From Leisingera aquaemixtae (GTDB lineage Bacteria > Pseudomonadota > Alphaproteobacteria > Rhodobacterales > Rhodobacteraceae), in NCBI RefSeq assembly GCF_001458395.1, contig NZ_CYSR01000010.1, forward strand, positions 86,578-150,577: a DNA stretch of 64,000 nt, read 5' to 3'. Each line of letters begins with the position of its first letter. Within the stretch, counting starts at the first letter, position 1. The notes beneath the pieces are model-generated. The model did no database searches. It was not told the origin of the DNA and was given only the letters and a program-made list of their open reading frames with translations. A program made the position numbers and the translations under genes. Positions 26,293 through 33,582 of the stretch are shown piece after piece.

Positions 26293-27381
26293 TTACTCCA
26301 GGTGGAGCAGTTTTCCTGTATGCAGGGCGATCTGCCGCTCTTCATCTGCCGGAATGACATGGACGGCGCTTTCCGGCACTCCCGTCCAGGACAGCCGCTG
26401 CAAGACCCTGGTGCGGATGGCTTCGGAGTTTTCGCCAATGCCGCCGGTAAAGGCGATGGCGTCGATGCCTTCCATCGCAGCAATCATCGAGCCTGCGTGG
26501 CGCGCGCACCAATAGCAGAAATGCTCGACCGCAAAGCTGGCAGCTTCGCCGCCGTCCTCCAGCAGCGCACGCATGTCGTTGGAGAGGCCGGATAGGCCAA
26601 GCAGACCGGACTGCTGTTGCAAGTCCCTGCGCACCTCGGCAATGCTGGTTTGCTCTGCCCGGTCCAGCACGGCGCCGGCGTCAATGCTTCCGGACCGTGT
26701 GCCCATCGTCAGCCCCTCCAGCGGAGAATAGCCCATTGTGGTTGCAACGCTTTGGCCATCGGCAATGGCGCACAGGCTGGCGCCGTTGCCGAGATGGCAC
26801 GCCAGCAGCCGGGGCGGCGGCGCTGTGCCGGTGGTGTCCGCCAGCCGGCGCAGCAAAGCCTCGTAGCTGAGGCCGTGAAACCCATAGCGGCGGATCCCGG
26901 CCTGCTGCCAGGACTGCGGCACGGCGTAGCGGACGGCGGTCTCCGGGTTGGTTGCGTGGAACGCGGTGTCGAAACAGGCAACCTGCGGCAGGTCCGGCAG
27001 CAGGTCCGTCAGCGTGCGTATTGCCGCTGCATTGTGCGGGTTATGCAGCGGTGCCAGCGGGCTGCAGGCGTCGATCCGGTCCAGCAGCGCCGCTGTCACA
27101 CGCTCCGGACGCGTCAGGCTTGCGCCTCCGTGGACAACGCGGTGGCCTGCTGCGTCGAAACCGGCAGCGGGATAGCCCTGGGCGGCGAGCCCCTCAAGAA
27201 GCCGTTCGAATGCGTCTGCGTGGTCTGCAAGAGCGGCAGGCTGGCGGCTGCCGCCGATCCGCAGCTCGCCGCTGTCACCGATGCCCGCTGCTTCGGCCGT
27301 CAGCAGCGATTTCAGCCTCTCGCCAAAGACGGCCAGCTTGATCGAGGAGGAACCTGCGTTCACGATAAGTATCCGGGACAT
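26293..27381 (-). CDS. ackA: acetate kinase
   Basis: The 362-residue ASKHA-fold kinase starts MSRILIVNAGSSSIKLAVFG at the ATG at 27381, with GAGGTG 6 nt upstream. The conserved NAGSSSIK, GHRVVHGG, CFDTAFHATNPE, YGFHGLSYE, CHLGNGASLCAI, TMGTRSGSIDAGA and FTGGIGENS motifs are all there. At 362 residues it is somewhat shorter than typical AckA (about 400). It would turn the acetyl phosphate released by Xsc into acetate and ATP. In many roseobacters pta follows xsc; here a kinase takes that place, 6 bp after the exporter gene. A propionate kinase role cannot be excluded by sequence alone. Confidence 0.9.
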   Translation of the reverse strand: MSRILIVNAGSSSIKLAVFGERLKSLLTAEAAGIGDSGELRIGGSRQPAALADHADAFERLLEGLAAQGYPAAGFDAAGHRVVHGGASLTRPERVTAALLDRIDACSPLAPLHNPHNAAAIRTLTDLLPDLPQVACFDTAFHATNPETAVRYAVPQSWQQAGIRRYGFHGLSYEALLRRLADTTGTAPPPRLLACHLGNGASLCAIADGQSVATTMGYSPLEGLTMGTRSGSIDAGAVLDRAEQTSIAEVRRDLQQQSGLLGLSGLSNDMRALLEDGGEAASFAVEHFCYWCARHAGSMIAAMEGIDAIAFTGGIGENSEAIRTRVLQRLSWTGVPESAVHVIPADEERQIALHTGKLLHLE

Positions 27382-27395
27382 CTTATTCACCTCGT

Positions 27396-28142
27396 TCAGA
27401 CGGCAAGCTTAGCGATATTGATCAGCGACAGCGCGGTCAGCATCAGCATAACCGCGCGGCGGAACAGGCTTTGAGAGACCGCCTGGAAACCGCGGGACCC
27501 GGCCCAGATGCCGAGGCCCAGAATGGGAAAGGCCAGCAGAATGCCGGTCAGGGTTTCCGGCCCCACCAGCCCGTTTGCGGCCATCACCGGCAGCGCCATC
27601 ACGTCGATGCCAGTCAGGAACACGATCATGGTGGCGCGGAACACCGCGGGCGGCACCGGCTGCGCGGTCAGGAAGGCCGCGACCGGCAGGCCGCCGACAC
27701 CGGCGCTGTTGGCGATGCCTGCGATGGCGCCCACGCCCAGATTGCCGTTGCGCCCCACCGGGCGCGCCAGTTGCCAGCCGCTCAGCAGCACCAGGCTCAG
27801 CCCCAGGATCAGGCTGGAAACCGCCAGCCGCGCCTCCTGTTCGCCCAGCCGTGCCATGATGGCGATGGCGGGAACGGTGGCGACTGCGGCCCCGCCCAGC
27901 AGGGCAATCGCCCGGGGCCAGTCGATATGCGGGCGGATGCCCCGCGCCTGAAAGGCGGTCATGGCGATTTCGCAGGAAAACACCACCGGGATCAGCGGCA
28001 GCGGGTTGGTGGTCAGCGCCGCCAGGATGATGAAGATCGCGGAGAACCCGAAGCCGGAAAAGCCCCGGATCAAGGCCGCCGCGAACAACGCGGCGGCCAA
28101 GTAGGCCCCCTGGCCCGGAGAGAGGTCAAAGGGCAGGGGCAC
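27396..28142 (-). CDS. tauE: TauE/SafE-family (DUF81) putative sulfite exporter
   Basis: This 248-residue membrane protein starts at a GTG 5 bp after the xsc stop (MPLPFDLSPGQGAYLAAALF). About eight hydrophobic helices with the family segments LIRGFSGFGFSAIFIIL and AIAGIANSAGVGGLPVAAFL identify the TauE/SafE group. Members next to xsc have been proposed as sulfite or sulfonate exporters. The tight spacing to xsc and ackA puts it in the taurine operon. Transport direction and substrate are inferred from context. Confidence 0.85.
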   Translation of the reverse strand: MPLPFDLSPGQGAYLAAALFAAALIRGFSGFGFSAIFIILAALTTNPLPLIPVVFSCEIAMTAFQARGIRPHIDWPRAIALLGGAAVATVPAIAIMARLGEQEARLAVSSLILGLSLVLLSGWQLARPVGRNGNLGVGAIAGIANSAGVGGLPVAAFLTAQPVPPAVFRATMIVFLTGIDVMALPVMAANGLVGPETLTGILLAFPILGLGIWAGSRGFQAVSQSLFRRAVMLMLTALSLINIAKLAV

Positions 28143-28147
28143 GTGCG

Positions 28148-29923
28148 TCAGACCTGCTGTTCGCGCATGTCGGCCTTGTCGATGCCTGCCACGCGGACCG
28201 GCTTCTTCATGGCGTCACGGCGGAACGGCTCGCCCAGCTCCTGGTTGATCATCGCTTCGATCAATGTGGTGGTGCCGTTCTTTTGGTCTTCGATTGCCTG
28301 GGCCAGCGCCGAGGTCAGCTCGTCCATGGTGCGGGCAACCACGCCCTTCAGGCCGCAGGCCTTGGCGATGCCGGCATAAGACACCTGCTGGTCCAGCTCG
28401 GTGCCGACGAAGTTGTCATCGAACCACAGGGTGGAGTTCCGCTTCTCCGCGCCCCATTGGTAGTTGCGGAAGACGATCTGGGTGACGGCGGGCCATTCGC
28501 CGCGGCCGATGGCGGTCAGCTCGTTCACCGCGATGCCAAAGGCACCGTCGCCGGAGAAGCCTACAACCGGGGTGTCCGGATTGCCGATCTTGGCGCCGAC
28601 AACCGCCGGCAGGCCATAGCCGCACGGGCCGAACAGGCCGGGGGCCAGGTACTTGCGGCCGGCCTCGAAGGACGGGTAGGCGTTGCCGATTGCGCAGTTG
28701 TTGCCAATGTCGGAGGAGATGATTGCCTCTTTCGGCAGCGCGGCCTGAATGGCGCGCCAGGCCATGCGGGGGCTCATCCAGTCCGGCTTGTCGGCCCGGG
28801 CGCGCTCGTTCCAGGTGGTGCCCGGATCGTCGTCCTCGTGGGTCATCTCTGTCAGCTGCTGCGCCCAGCGGGATTTGGTTTCCGCGATACGGTTCTTGCG
28901 CTCGGCGCGGCCCTCGTCGCCGGCGGTGTCAGACAGCTGCGCCAGGATGCCCTGCGCCACCTTGGCGGCGTCGCCGATGATGCCGACGGAGACTTTCTTG
29001 GTCAGGCCGATGCGGTCCGGGTTGATGTCGACCTGGATGATCTTGGCATTGGCGGGCCAGTACTCCATGCCGTAACCCGGCAGGGTGGAGAACGGGTTCA
29101 GGCGGGTGCCGAGGCAGAGGACGACGTCGGCGTCCTTGATCAGCTCCATGCCTGCCTTGGAGCCGTTGTAGCCCAGCGGGCCTGCAAACAGCGGGTGCGA
29201 GCCGGGGAAGGCGTCATTGTGCTGGTAGCCGACGCAGACCGGGGCATCCAGGCGCTCGGCCAGTTCCTTGGACGCCTCAATGCCCCCCTTGGACAGGACA
29301 ACACCTGCACCGTTCAGGATCACCGGGTTCTTGGCCCCGGACAGCAGCTTGGCGGCTTCGGCCACCGCGGTCTCGCCGCCGGCGGGGCGCTCGAACTCGA
29401 CGATGGCTGGCAGTTCGATGTCGATGACCTGGGTCCACATGTCCCGCGGGATGTTCAGCTGGGCCGGGGCGGAGGCGCGCTTGGCGTTCATGATCACCCG
29501 GTTCAGCACTTCGGCCACGCGGGAGGGATCGCGCACTTCTTCCTGGTAGCAGACGCAGTCGGCGAACATGCGCATCTGCTCCATCTCCTGGAAGCCGCCT
29601 TGGCCGATGGTCTTGTTGGCCGCCTGCGGGGTGACCAGCAGCAGCGGGGTGTGGTTCCAGTAGGCGGTCTTGACGGCGGTCACGAAGTTGGTGATGCCGG
29701 GGCCGTTCTGGGCGATCATCATCGACATCTTGCCGGTGGCGCGGGTGTAGCCGTCAGCCATCATGCCGCCGGAGCCTTCGTGGGCGCAGTCCCAGAAGGT
29801 GATGCCTGCGGCGGGGAAGATGTCGGAAATCGGCATCATGGCAGAGCCGATGATGCCAAACGCGTGCTGGATGCCATGCATCTGCAGCGTTTTGACGAAG
29901 GCTTCTTCGGTGGTCATTTTCAT
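28148..29923 (-). CDS. xsc: sulfoacetaldehyde acetyltransferase
   Basis: This 591-residue thiamine-diphosphate enzyme starts MKMTTEEAFVKTLQMHGIQH, with AGGAGCACCCGCC before the ATG. The N-terminal PYR domain has Glu49 (DCAHEGSGG), which activates ThDP. The central domain follows, and the C-terminal PP domain has VVGFSGDGAFGIAVNEL. Xsc landmarks IGSAMMPISDIFPAAGI and YNGSKAGMELIKDADVV separate it from acetolactate synthases. It converts sulfoacetaldehyde plus phosphate to acetyl phosphate plus sulfite. It heads the minus-strand island xsc-tauE-ackA-yeiH-soeABC, and a TauR-type operator lies at 29988-30020. Confidence 0.96.
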   Translation of the reverse strand: MKMTTEEAFVKTLQMHGIQHAFGIIGSAMMPISDIFPAAGITFWDCAHEGSGGMMADGYTRATGKMSMMIAQNGPGITNFVTAVKTAYWNHTPLLLVTPQAANKTIGQGGFQEMEQMRMFADCVCYQEEVRDPSRVAEVLNRVIMNAKRASAPAQLNIPRDMWTQVIDIELPAIVEFERPAGGETAVAEAAKLLSGAKNPVILNGAGVVLSKGGIEASKELAERLDAPVCVGYQHNDAFPGSHPLFAGPLGYNGSKAGMELIKDADVVLCLGTRLNPFSTLPGYGMEYWPANAKIIQVDINPDRIGLTKKVSVGIIGDAAKVAQGILAQLSDTAGDEGRAERKNRIAETKSRWAQQLTEMTHEDDDPGTTWNERARADKPDWMSPRMAWRAIQAALPKEAIISSDIGNNCAIGNAYPSFEAGRKYLAPGLFGPCGYGLPAVVGAKIGNPDTPVVGFSGDGAFGIAVNELTAIGRGEWPAVTQIVFRNYQWGAEKRNSTLWFDDNFVGTELDQQVSYAGIAKACGLKGVVARTMDELTSALAQAIEDQKNGTTTLIEAMINQELGEPFRRDAMKKPVRVAGIDKADMREQQV

Positions 29924-30296
29924 GGCGGGTGCTCCTGAGTGAGACGCAGAATTCCTCCGGGCGCGGAGGCCGGGAATTGACTCCGGTTTAGGGGGCGGCG
30001 CAGGACCGGGTTAGGGCCAGTTTTCCCGGCTGGTAAGGCCAGAGGCACCCTCCCGCCCGGCGTCGCTCATCCGCAGGATGCGCTGTGCCCGTTGGGCCCG
30101 GCGCCGCCCGTGCCGGGCGGCGGGCGCCTGCGGCGCCAGCTGCTGTGATCCGCCCCCCCGTTTCCTCAAGTGCCGGCGCAAGCTGAAGGGACCGCGCCGT
30201 GCCGCAAGGCGCGGCGCCCGGCCCAAGGCCGCCAGCCTGCGCCGGCGCAGCCGGTGCTGGCGCGGGCGCGGGAGCCGCCCGGATGCGTGCGGGGGC
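29924..30296. other. tauR-xsc intergenic region
   Basis: These 373 bp hold the xsc promoter region with a TauR-like direct repeat (29988-30020), a shared 19-bp GC repeat (30089-30107), and a 10-bp GC hairpin with one mismatch (30194-30203 with 30208-30217, loop GCAA). The hairpin lies in the tauR-proximal half and may terminate tauR transcription. No convincing gene is present. Confidence 0.6.
29988..30020 (-). promoter_or_regulatory. putative TauR operator upstream of xsc
   Basis: On the minus strand CTGGCCCTAA (30011-30020) is followed, 23 bp on, by the weaker copy CGCCCCCTAA (29988-29997). The site ends about 64 bp upstream of the xsc start. It resembles the paired repeats upstream of tpa and tauR. 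Confidence 0.7.
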
Positions 30297-31757
30297 TCAG
30301 CCTTTCTTCAGCGCGCTTGCAAGCAGCGCGAGACCGGGTTCGATCCGGGTTGCGGGGATCGAGGAATACCCCAGCCGGTAGTAATTCTGCTTGCGGTTTC
30401 CGGCGGCAAAGAACGGCGCACCGGGTTCGATGATGACGCTTTTCTCCTTCAGCCGCTCTGCCACCGCCGAAGTGTCCACCCCTTCCGGCGCGCGCATCCA
30501 CAAGGCGGAGCCGCCATAGCCGCCGACGCCTGCGATCTGAAGGCCATGTTTGCGAATGGCGTCCTCGATCACCGCGCGGCGGTCGTGCAGCACCTTGGCG
30601 GTGCGGCGGATCTGAGCATCATAATGCCCCAGCGACAGGAAATAGGCCACCGTGCGCTGCACATGGCCTGGCGGATGCCTCAGCACGCTGGCGCGCAAGG
30701 CCCTTGCCTGGCGGATAAACGGTTCCGATCCAACCAGATAGCCCAGACGCAGCCCGGGAAACAGCGACTTGGAGAAGCTGCCCGCATAGATCACCCGCCC
30801 TTCGGTATCGAGCGATTTCAAGGACGGCGAGGGGGCCCCGAGGAACGACATCTCGAACTCGTAGTCATCCTCGACGATCACTGCGTCGATGCTGCTGGCC
30901 CGCCGCAACAGCTCCTTGCGGCGTTCCATCGGCATGGTGAAGGTGGTCGGGCTCTGGTGGCTGGGGGTGCAGAAGATCACATCGGTGCCTTCCGGGATCT
31001 GTTCCGGCGGCAGCCCGCCTGCGTCCACCGGGATGCAATCCATCTGGCAGCGGGTCTGCACCACCTGGTCGCGCAGGGTGTAATAGGCCGGGTCCTCCAC
31101 CGTGGCGCGGCGCTTGCGGTTCAGCAGCAGCTGGCAGGTGATCCACAGCGCGTTCTGCGCCCCGAGCGTGATCAGGATCTCCTGCGGCCGCGCGGTGATG
31201 CCGCGCCGCGGCAGCGTGTGGCGGGCAATGTACTCGATCAAGAGCGGGTCGTCCTGGTCGAAATAGTCGTTTGCCAGCGCCGAGAAATCTTTCTGCCCCA
31301 GCGCCCTGAGCGCGCACAGCCGCCAGTTGGCGTGGTCGAACAGCGACGCATCGGCCTGCCCGTAAATGAACGGATAGCGGTAGTCGCGCCAGTCCTGCGG
31401 CTTGCGCGGCGTGTCGCCGCCGGTAAAGCTGCGTGCCAGCACTTTTTCCCAGTCCATCGCATCGCCGGCCTTCTGCTGCGGCGTGTAGGAGGGGGGCACC
31501 GGGGCGTTTTCTGACACGAAATACCCCGACCGCCCGCGCGAGGTGAGGTAGTCATTGGCCAGCAGTTCGGTATAGGCCAGCGTCACGGTGATCCGGCTGA
31601 TGCCAAGATGCGCCGCCAGCTTGCGCGAGGACGGCAGCTTCTCCCCAACGCGGAACCGCCCGGACAGGATGCCCTCGGCAATCATTTCCTGGATTTGCGC
31701 CTGCAGGGTGCCCTGGGCGTCCCGGTTGAGGAAGAAAGTGTCGACGGAAATGGCCAT
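30297..31757 (-). CDS. tauR: taurine catabolism regulator TauR (MocR/GntR family)
   Basis: This 486-residue regulator starts MAISVDTFFLNRDAQGTLQA at the ATG at 31757, preceded by AAGGTGG; an in-frame GTG three codons earlier is less likely. The GntR-type winged HTH covers about residues 10-80 (LPSSRKLAAHLGISRITVTL). A class I aminotransferase-like domain follows, with PLP Lys330 in YAGSFSKSLFPGLRLGY. MocR proteins of this type (R. capsulatus TauR) activate taurine genes with PLP and taurine as signals. It lies upstream of xsc on the same strand. Direct repeats of the TauR type sit just before its start. Confidence 0.94.
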   Translation of the reverse strand: MAISVDTFFLNRDAQGTLQAQIQEMIAEGILSGRFRVGEKLPSSRKLAAHLGISRITVTLAYTELLANDYLTSRGRSGYFVSENAPVPPSYTPQQKAGDAMDWEKVLARSFTGGDTPRKPQDWRDYRYPFIYGQADASLFDHANWRLCALRALGQKDFSALANDYFDQDDPLLIEYIARHTLPRRGITARPQEILITLGAQNALWITCQLLLNRKRRATVEDPAYYTLRDQVVQTRCQMDCIPVDAGGLPPEQIPEGTDVIFCTPSHQSPTTFTMPMERRKELLRRASSIDAVIVEDDYEFEMSFLGAPSPSLKSLDTEGRVIYAGSFSKSLFPGLRLGYLVGSEPFIRQARALRASVLRHPPGHVQRTVAYFLSLGHYDAQIRRTAKVLHDRRAVIEDAIRKHGLQIAGVGGYGGSALWMRAPEGVDTSAVAERLKEKSVIIEPGAPFFAAGNRKQNYYRLGYSSIPATRIEPGLALLASALKKG

Positions 31758-31772
31758 GCGCGCCACCTTAGG

Positions 31773-31804
31773 GTGGACTTAAACGCGGTGCAATCTGGAC
31801 TTAG
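31773..31804 (+). promoter_or_regulatory. putative TauR operator upstream of tauR
   Basis: GTGGACTTAA (31773-31782) and CTGGACTTAG (31795-31804) are in direct orientation 22 bp apart. They agree with the CTGGACTTAA repeats I recall for R. capsulatus TauR. The orientation points away from tauR and towards the arsR-permease genes, so autoregulation of tauR, activation of the plus-strand genes, or both, are possible. Confidence 0.75.
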
Positions 31805-31921
31805 GGCCGGTTTGGCGAATTCTGCGCCTTGGACTGGGTCCGGCGGCACGCCAGCCGACGGCTGTGATCAGATGGTGGTTCCTGCGGTCCCGCCCGGCTC
31901 TTGCAAAACGCAAAATAAACT

Positions 31922-31937
31922 ATAAAACTAGTTTTAT
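31922..31937. promoter_or_regulatory. perfect 16-bp palindrome, ArsR-type operator
   Basis: ATAAAACTAGTTTTAT is a perfect palindrome ending 21 bp before the arsR start codon, in a locally AT-rich stretch. Position and symmetry fit autorepression by the ArsR protein. Confidence 0.75.
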
Positions 31938-31958
31938 CGAATCAAGTGGAGCAGCATC

Positions 31959-32270
31959 ATGCAATGGGAAGAAGCCGCACAGGGATTTGCCGCGATGGGA
32001 TCGGAGGCGCGGCTGCAGGTGCTGCGCTGCCTGATCCGGGCGGGCGGGGCCGGGCTGACAGTCGGGGACATTCAGGAACGCACCGGCATTGCGCCCTCAA
32101 CCCTGGCGCATCATCTGAAATTCCTTACCGGCGCCGGTGTGGTGGCGCAGGAACGGGTGGGGCGGTCGACCATCAGCCGCGCCGAATTCACCCGGCTGGA
32201 GGCACTGGCCGGTTTCATTCTCAGCGAATGCTGTGCGGATGCGGGCAAAGGGGCGGCGAACGATGGCTGA
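31959..32270 (+). CDS. ArsR-family transcriptional regulator
   Basis: This 103-residue winged-helix protein starts MQWEEAAQGFAAMGSEARLQ. The ArsR HTH is clear (LTVGDIQERTGIAPSTLAHHLKFLTGAGVV, then the RVGRSTISRAE wing). The arsenite-binding ELCVCDL motif is absent; the only cysteines are Cys24 in the early helix and the C-terminal ECC pair, so the inducer may not be arsenite. It overlaps the downstream permease gene by 8 bp and should bind the palindrome at 31922-31937. Confidence 0.9.
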   Translation: MQWEEAAQGFAAMGSEARLQVLRCLIRAGGAGLTVGDIQERTGIAPSTLAHHLKFLTGAGVVAQERVGRSTISRAEFTRLEALAGFILSECCADAGKGAANDG

Positions 32271-33294
32271 ACTGACACTAACCCCCGGTAAGGCAAAAAC
32301 ACTGGGCAGCTGGCTGAAGACACCCTGGGCGCTGAGCCTTGCGCTGCTGGCAGGCGCTGCTGTCCTTGACCCCGGCAACTTCCGGTCTGTCGTGGAATTC
32401 ACCCTGGCCGCGCTGGGCAGCACGGCCCGCTACATCTTGCTTGCCGTTCTGCTGCTCGCCTATCTCAAGGCGACGGGCGCCGAGGCCATGGTGGCGCGCG
32501 CTTTTGAGGGGCGGGAGACGCGAATGATCCTGCTGGCGGCGCTGTTCGGCGGGCTGGCACCGTTCTGCTCCTGCGAGGTGATCCCGTTCATTGCGGGCCT
32601 GCTGGCGCTGGGTGCGCCGCTGTCGGCGGTGATGGCCTTCTGGCTGTCCTCGCCGCTGATCGACCCGCCGACGCTGCTGATCACCGCAGGCGCGCTGGGC
32701 TGGCCCTTTGCCATTGGCAAGGCGGTGGCGGCGGTGGCGCTGGGGCTGTTCGGTGGTTTTGCCATCAAGCTGCTGCGGGGGCAGGGCGTTTTTGCGAATC
32801 CGCTCCGTAAGCAGGAGGCCAAGAGCTGCTGCGGCTGCGGCGGGCCAAAACCGGACGCCAAGCCGAACTGGCGGTTCTGGACTGAGGCAGAGCGCAAGGT
32901 GACATTCCGCGAGGAGTTCGTCTCCAACGGTCTGTTTTTGCTGAAGTGGCTGGCGCTGGCCTATGTGCTGGAATCGCTTCTGGTCCACTATGTGCCGGCT
33001 GGTGTGATCGCCGGGCTGGTGGGCGGTGAAGGCGTGCTGCCGATTGCCATTGCAGCGCTGGTCGGGATGCCTGCATACCTCAATTCCTATGTCGCGCCGC
33101 CGCTGCTGGCGGGGCTGATGGAACAGGGAATGAGCGCAGGCGCGGCCATGGCCTTCATGGTGGCAGGGGCGGTCAGTTCGGTTCCTGCGATGGCGGCGGT
33201 CTGGTCGCTGGTTAGACCGCAGGTATTTGCCGCTTACCTGGGACTTGGGGTGAGCGGCGCGATCCTGTCGGGCATTCTGTTCCAGCTGATCTGA
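32263..33294 (+). CDS. DUF318/YraQ-family permease (ArsP-like)
   Basis: The 343-residue membrane protein starts MAELTLTPGKAKTLGSWLKT at 32263, inside the end of the arsR gene. The family hallmark GGLAPFCSCEVIPFIAGLLA is in the third or fourth helix. A cytoplasmic loop holds the cysteine-rich SCCGCGGPK motif, a likely metal or thiol ligand. The C-terminal half has SSPLIDPPTLLI-like and AALVGMPAYLNSYVAPPLLAG segments. Some DUF318 members (ArsP) export organoarsenicals. With the ArsR partner, a metal, metalloid or thiol-linked efflux role is likely. Its place between tauR and tpa raises the alternative of a sulfonate- or sulfite-related carrier. Confidence 0.85.
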   Translation: MAELTLTPGKAKTLGSWLKTPWALSLALLAGAAVLDPGNFRSVVEFTLAALGSTARYILLAVLLLAYLKATGAEAMVARAFEGRETRMILLAALFGGLAPFCSCEVIPFIAGLLALGAPLSAVMAFWLSSPLIDPPTLLITAGALGWPFAIGKAVAAVALGLFGGFAIKLLRGQGVFANPLRKQEAKSCCGCGGPKPDAKPNWRFWTEAERKVTFREEFVSNGLFLLKWLALAYVLESLLVHYVPAGVIAGLVGGEGVLPIAIAALVGMPAYLNSYVAPPLLAGLMEQGMSAGAAMAFMVAGAVSSVPAMAAVWSLVRPQVFAAYLGLGVSGAILSGILFQLI

Positions 33295-33332
33295 GACACC
33301 TGCAGCGGGCAGGGGGCTCCCGCCCGTCGCGA

Positions 33333-33397
33333 AGCAATCAGAGATTGCTCCGCTTCCGTTGGGCCCGGCGCCGCGCTGACGCGCGGCGCTGCTTTTT
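33333..33397 (+). terminator. hairpins downstream of the permease gene
   Basis: AGCAATC-AGA-GATTGCT (33333-33349) is a 7-bp hairpin. A 9-bp GC hairpin, 33368-33376 with 33381-33389, follows and is trailed by TGCTTTTT (T5 at 33393-33397). The second is the likely intrinsic terminator of arsR-permease. A 19-bp string (33356-33374) recurs at 30089-30107. Confidence 0.65.
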
Positions 33398-33527
33398 GCC
33401 GATAGGGCTTTGAGGGGCAGAGCTGTCTGCGCAGAGGCCCTGTCCGATTGTGTGCTGAGCAGCCGCGTCACGGAAAAGCCGCCTGGCGGCGGGGCCTTCG
33501 GCCTTGTTGACTGGCGGACTTTATTAG

Positions 33528-33555
33528 AAAAAACGCCCCGGCAGAAACCGGGGCG
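33528..33555 (-). terminator. intrinsic terminator of tpa
   Basis: On the minus strand CGCCCCGG pairs with CCGGGGCG (33548-33555 with 33534-33541, 6-nt loop), followed directly by TTTTTT (complement of 33528-33533). It lies 28 bp after the tpa stop. Confidence 0.93.
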
Positions 33556-33582
33556 CAGTTTGTTCGTCCAACAGGGAGAGCG

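Noticed and set aside
28283..29938. A 551-codon plus-strand frame opposite xsc
   Set aside because: Antisense shadow of xsc, with Gly/Val/His-rich low-complexity composition and no family match.
30011..30226. 71-codon Arg-rich frame in the tauR-xsc gap
   Set aside because: It covers the TauR-like repeat and GC hairpins, lacks a ribosome-binding site and looks like random GC-rich sequence.
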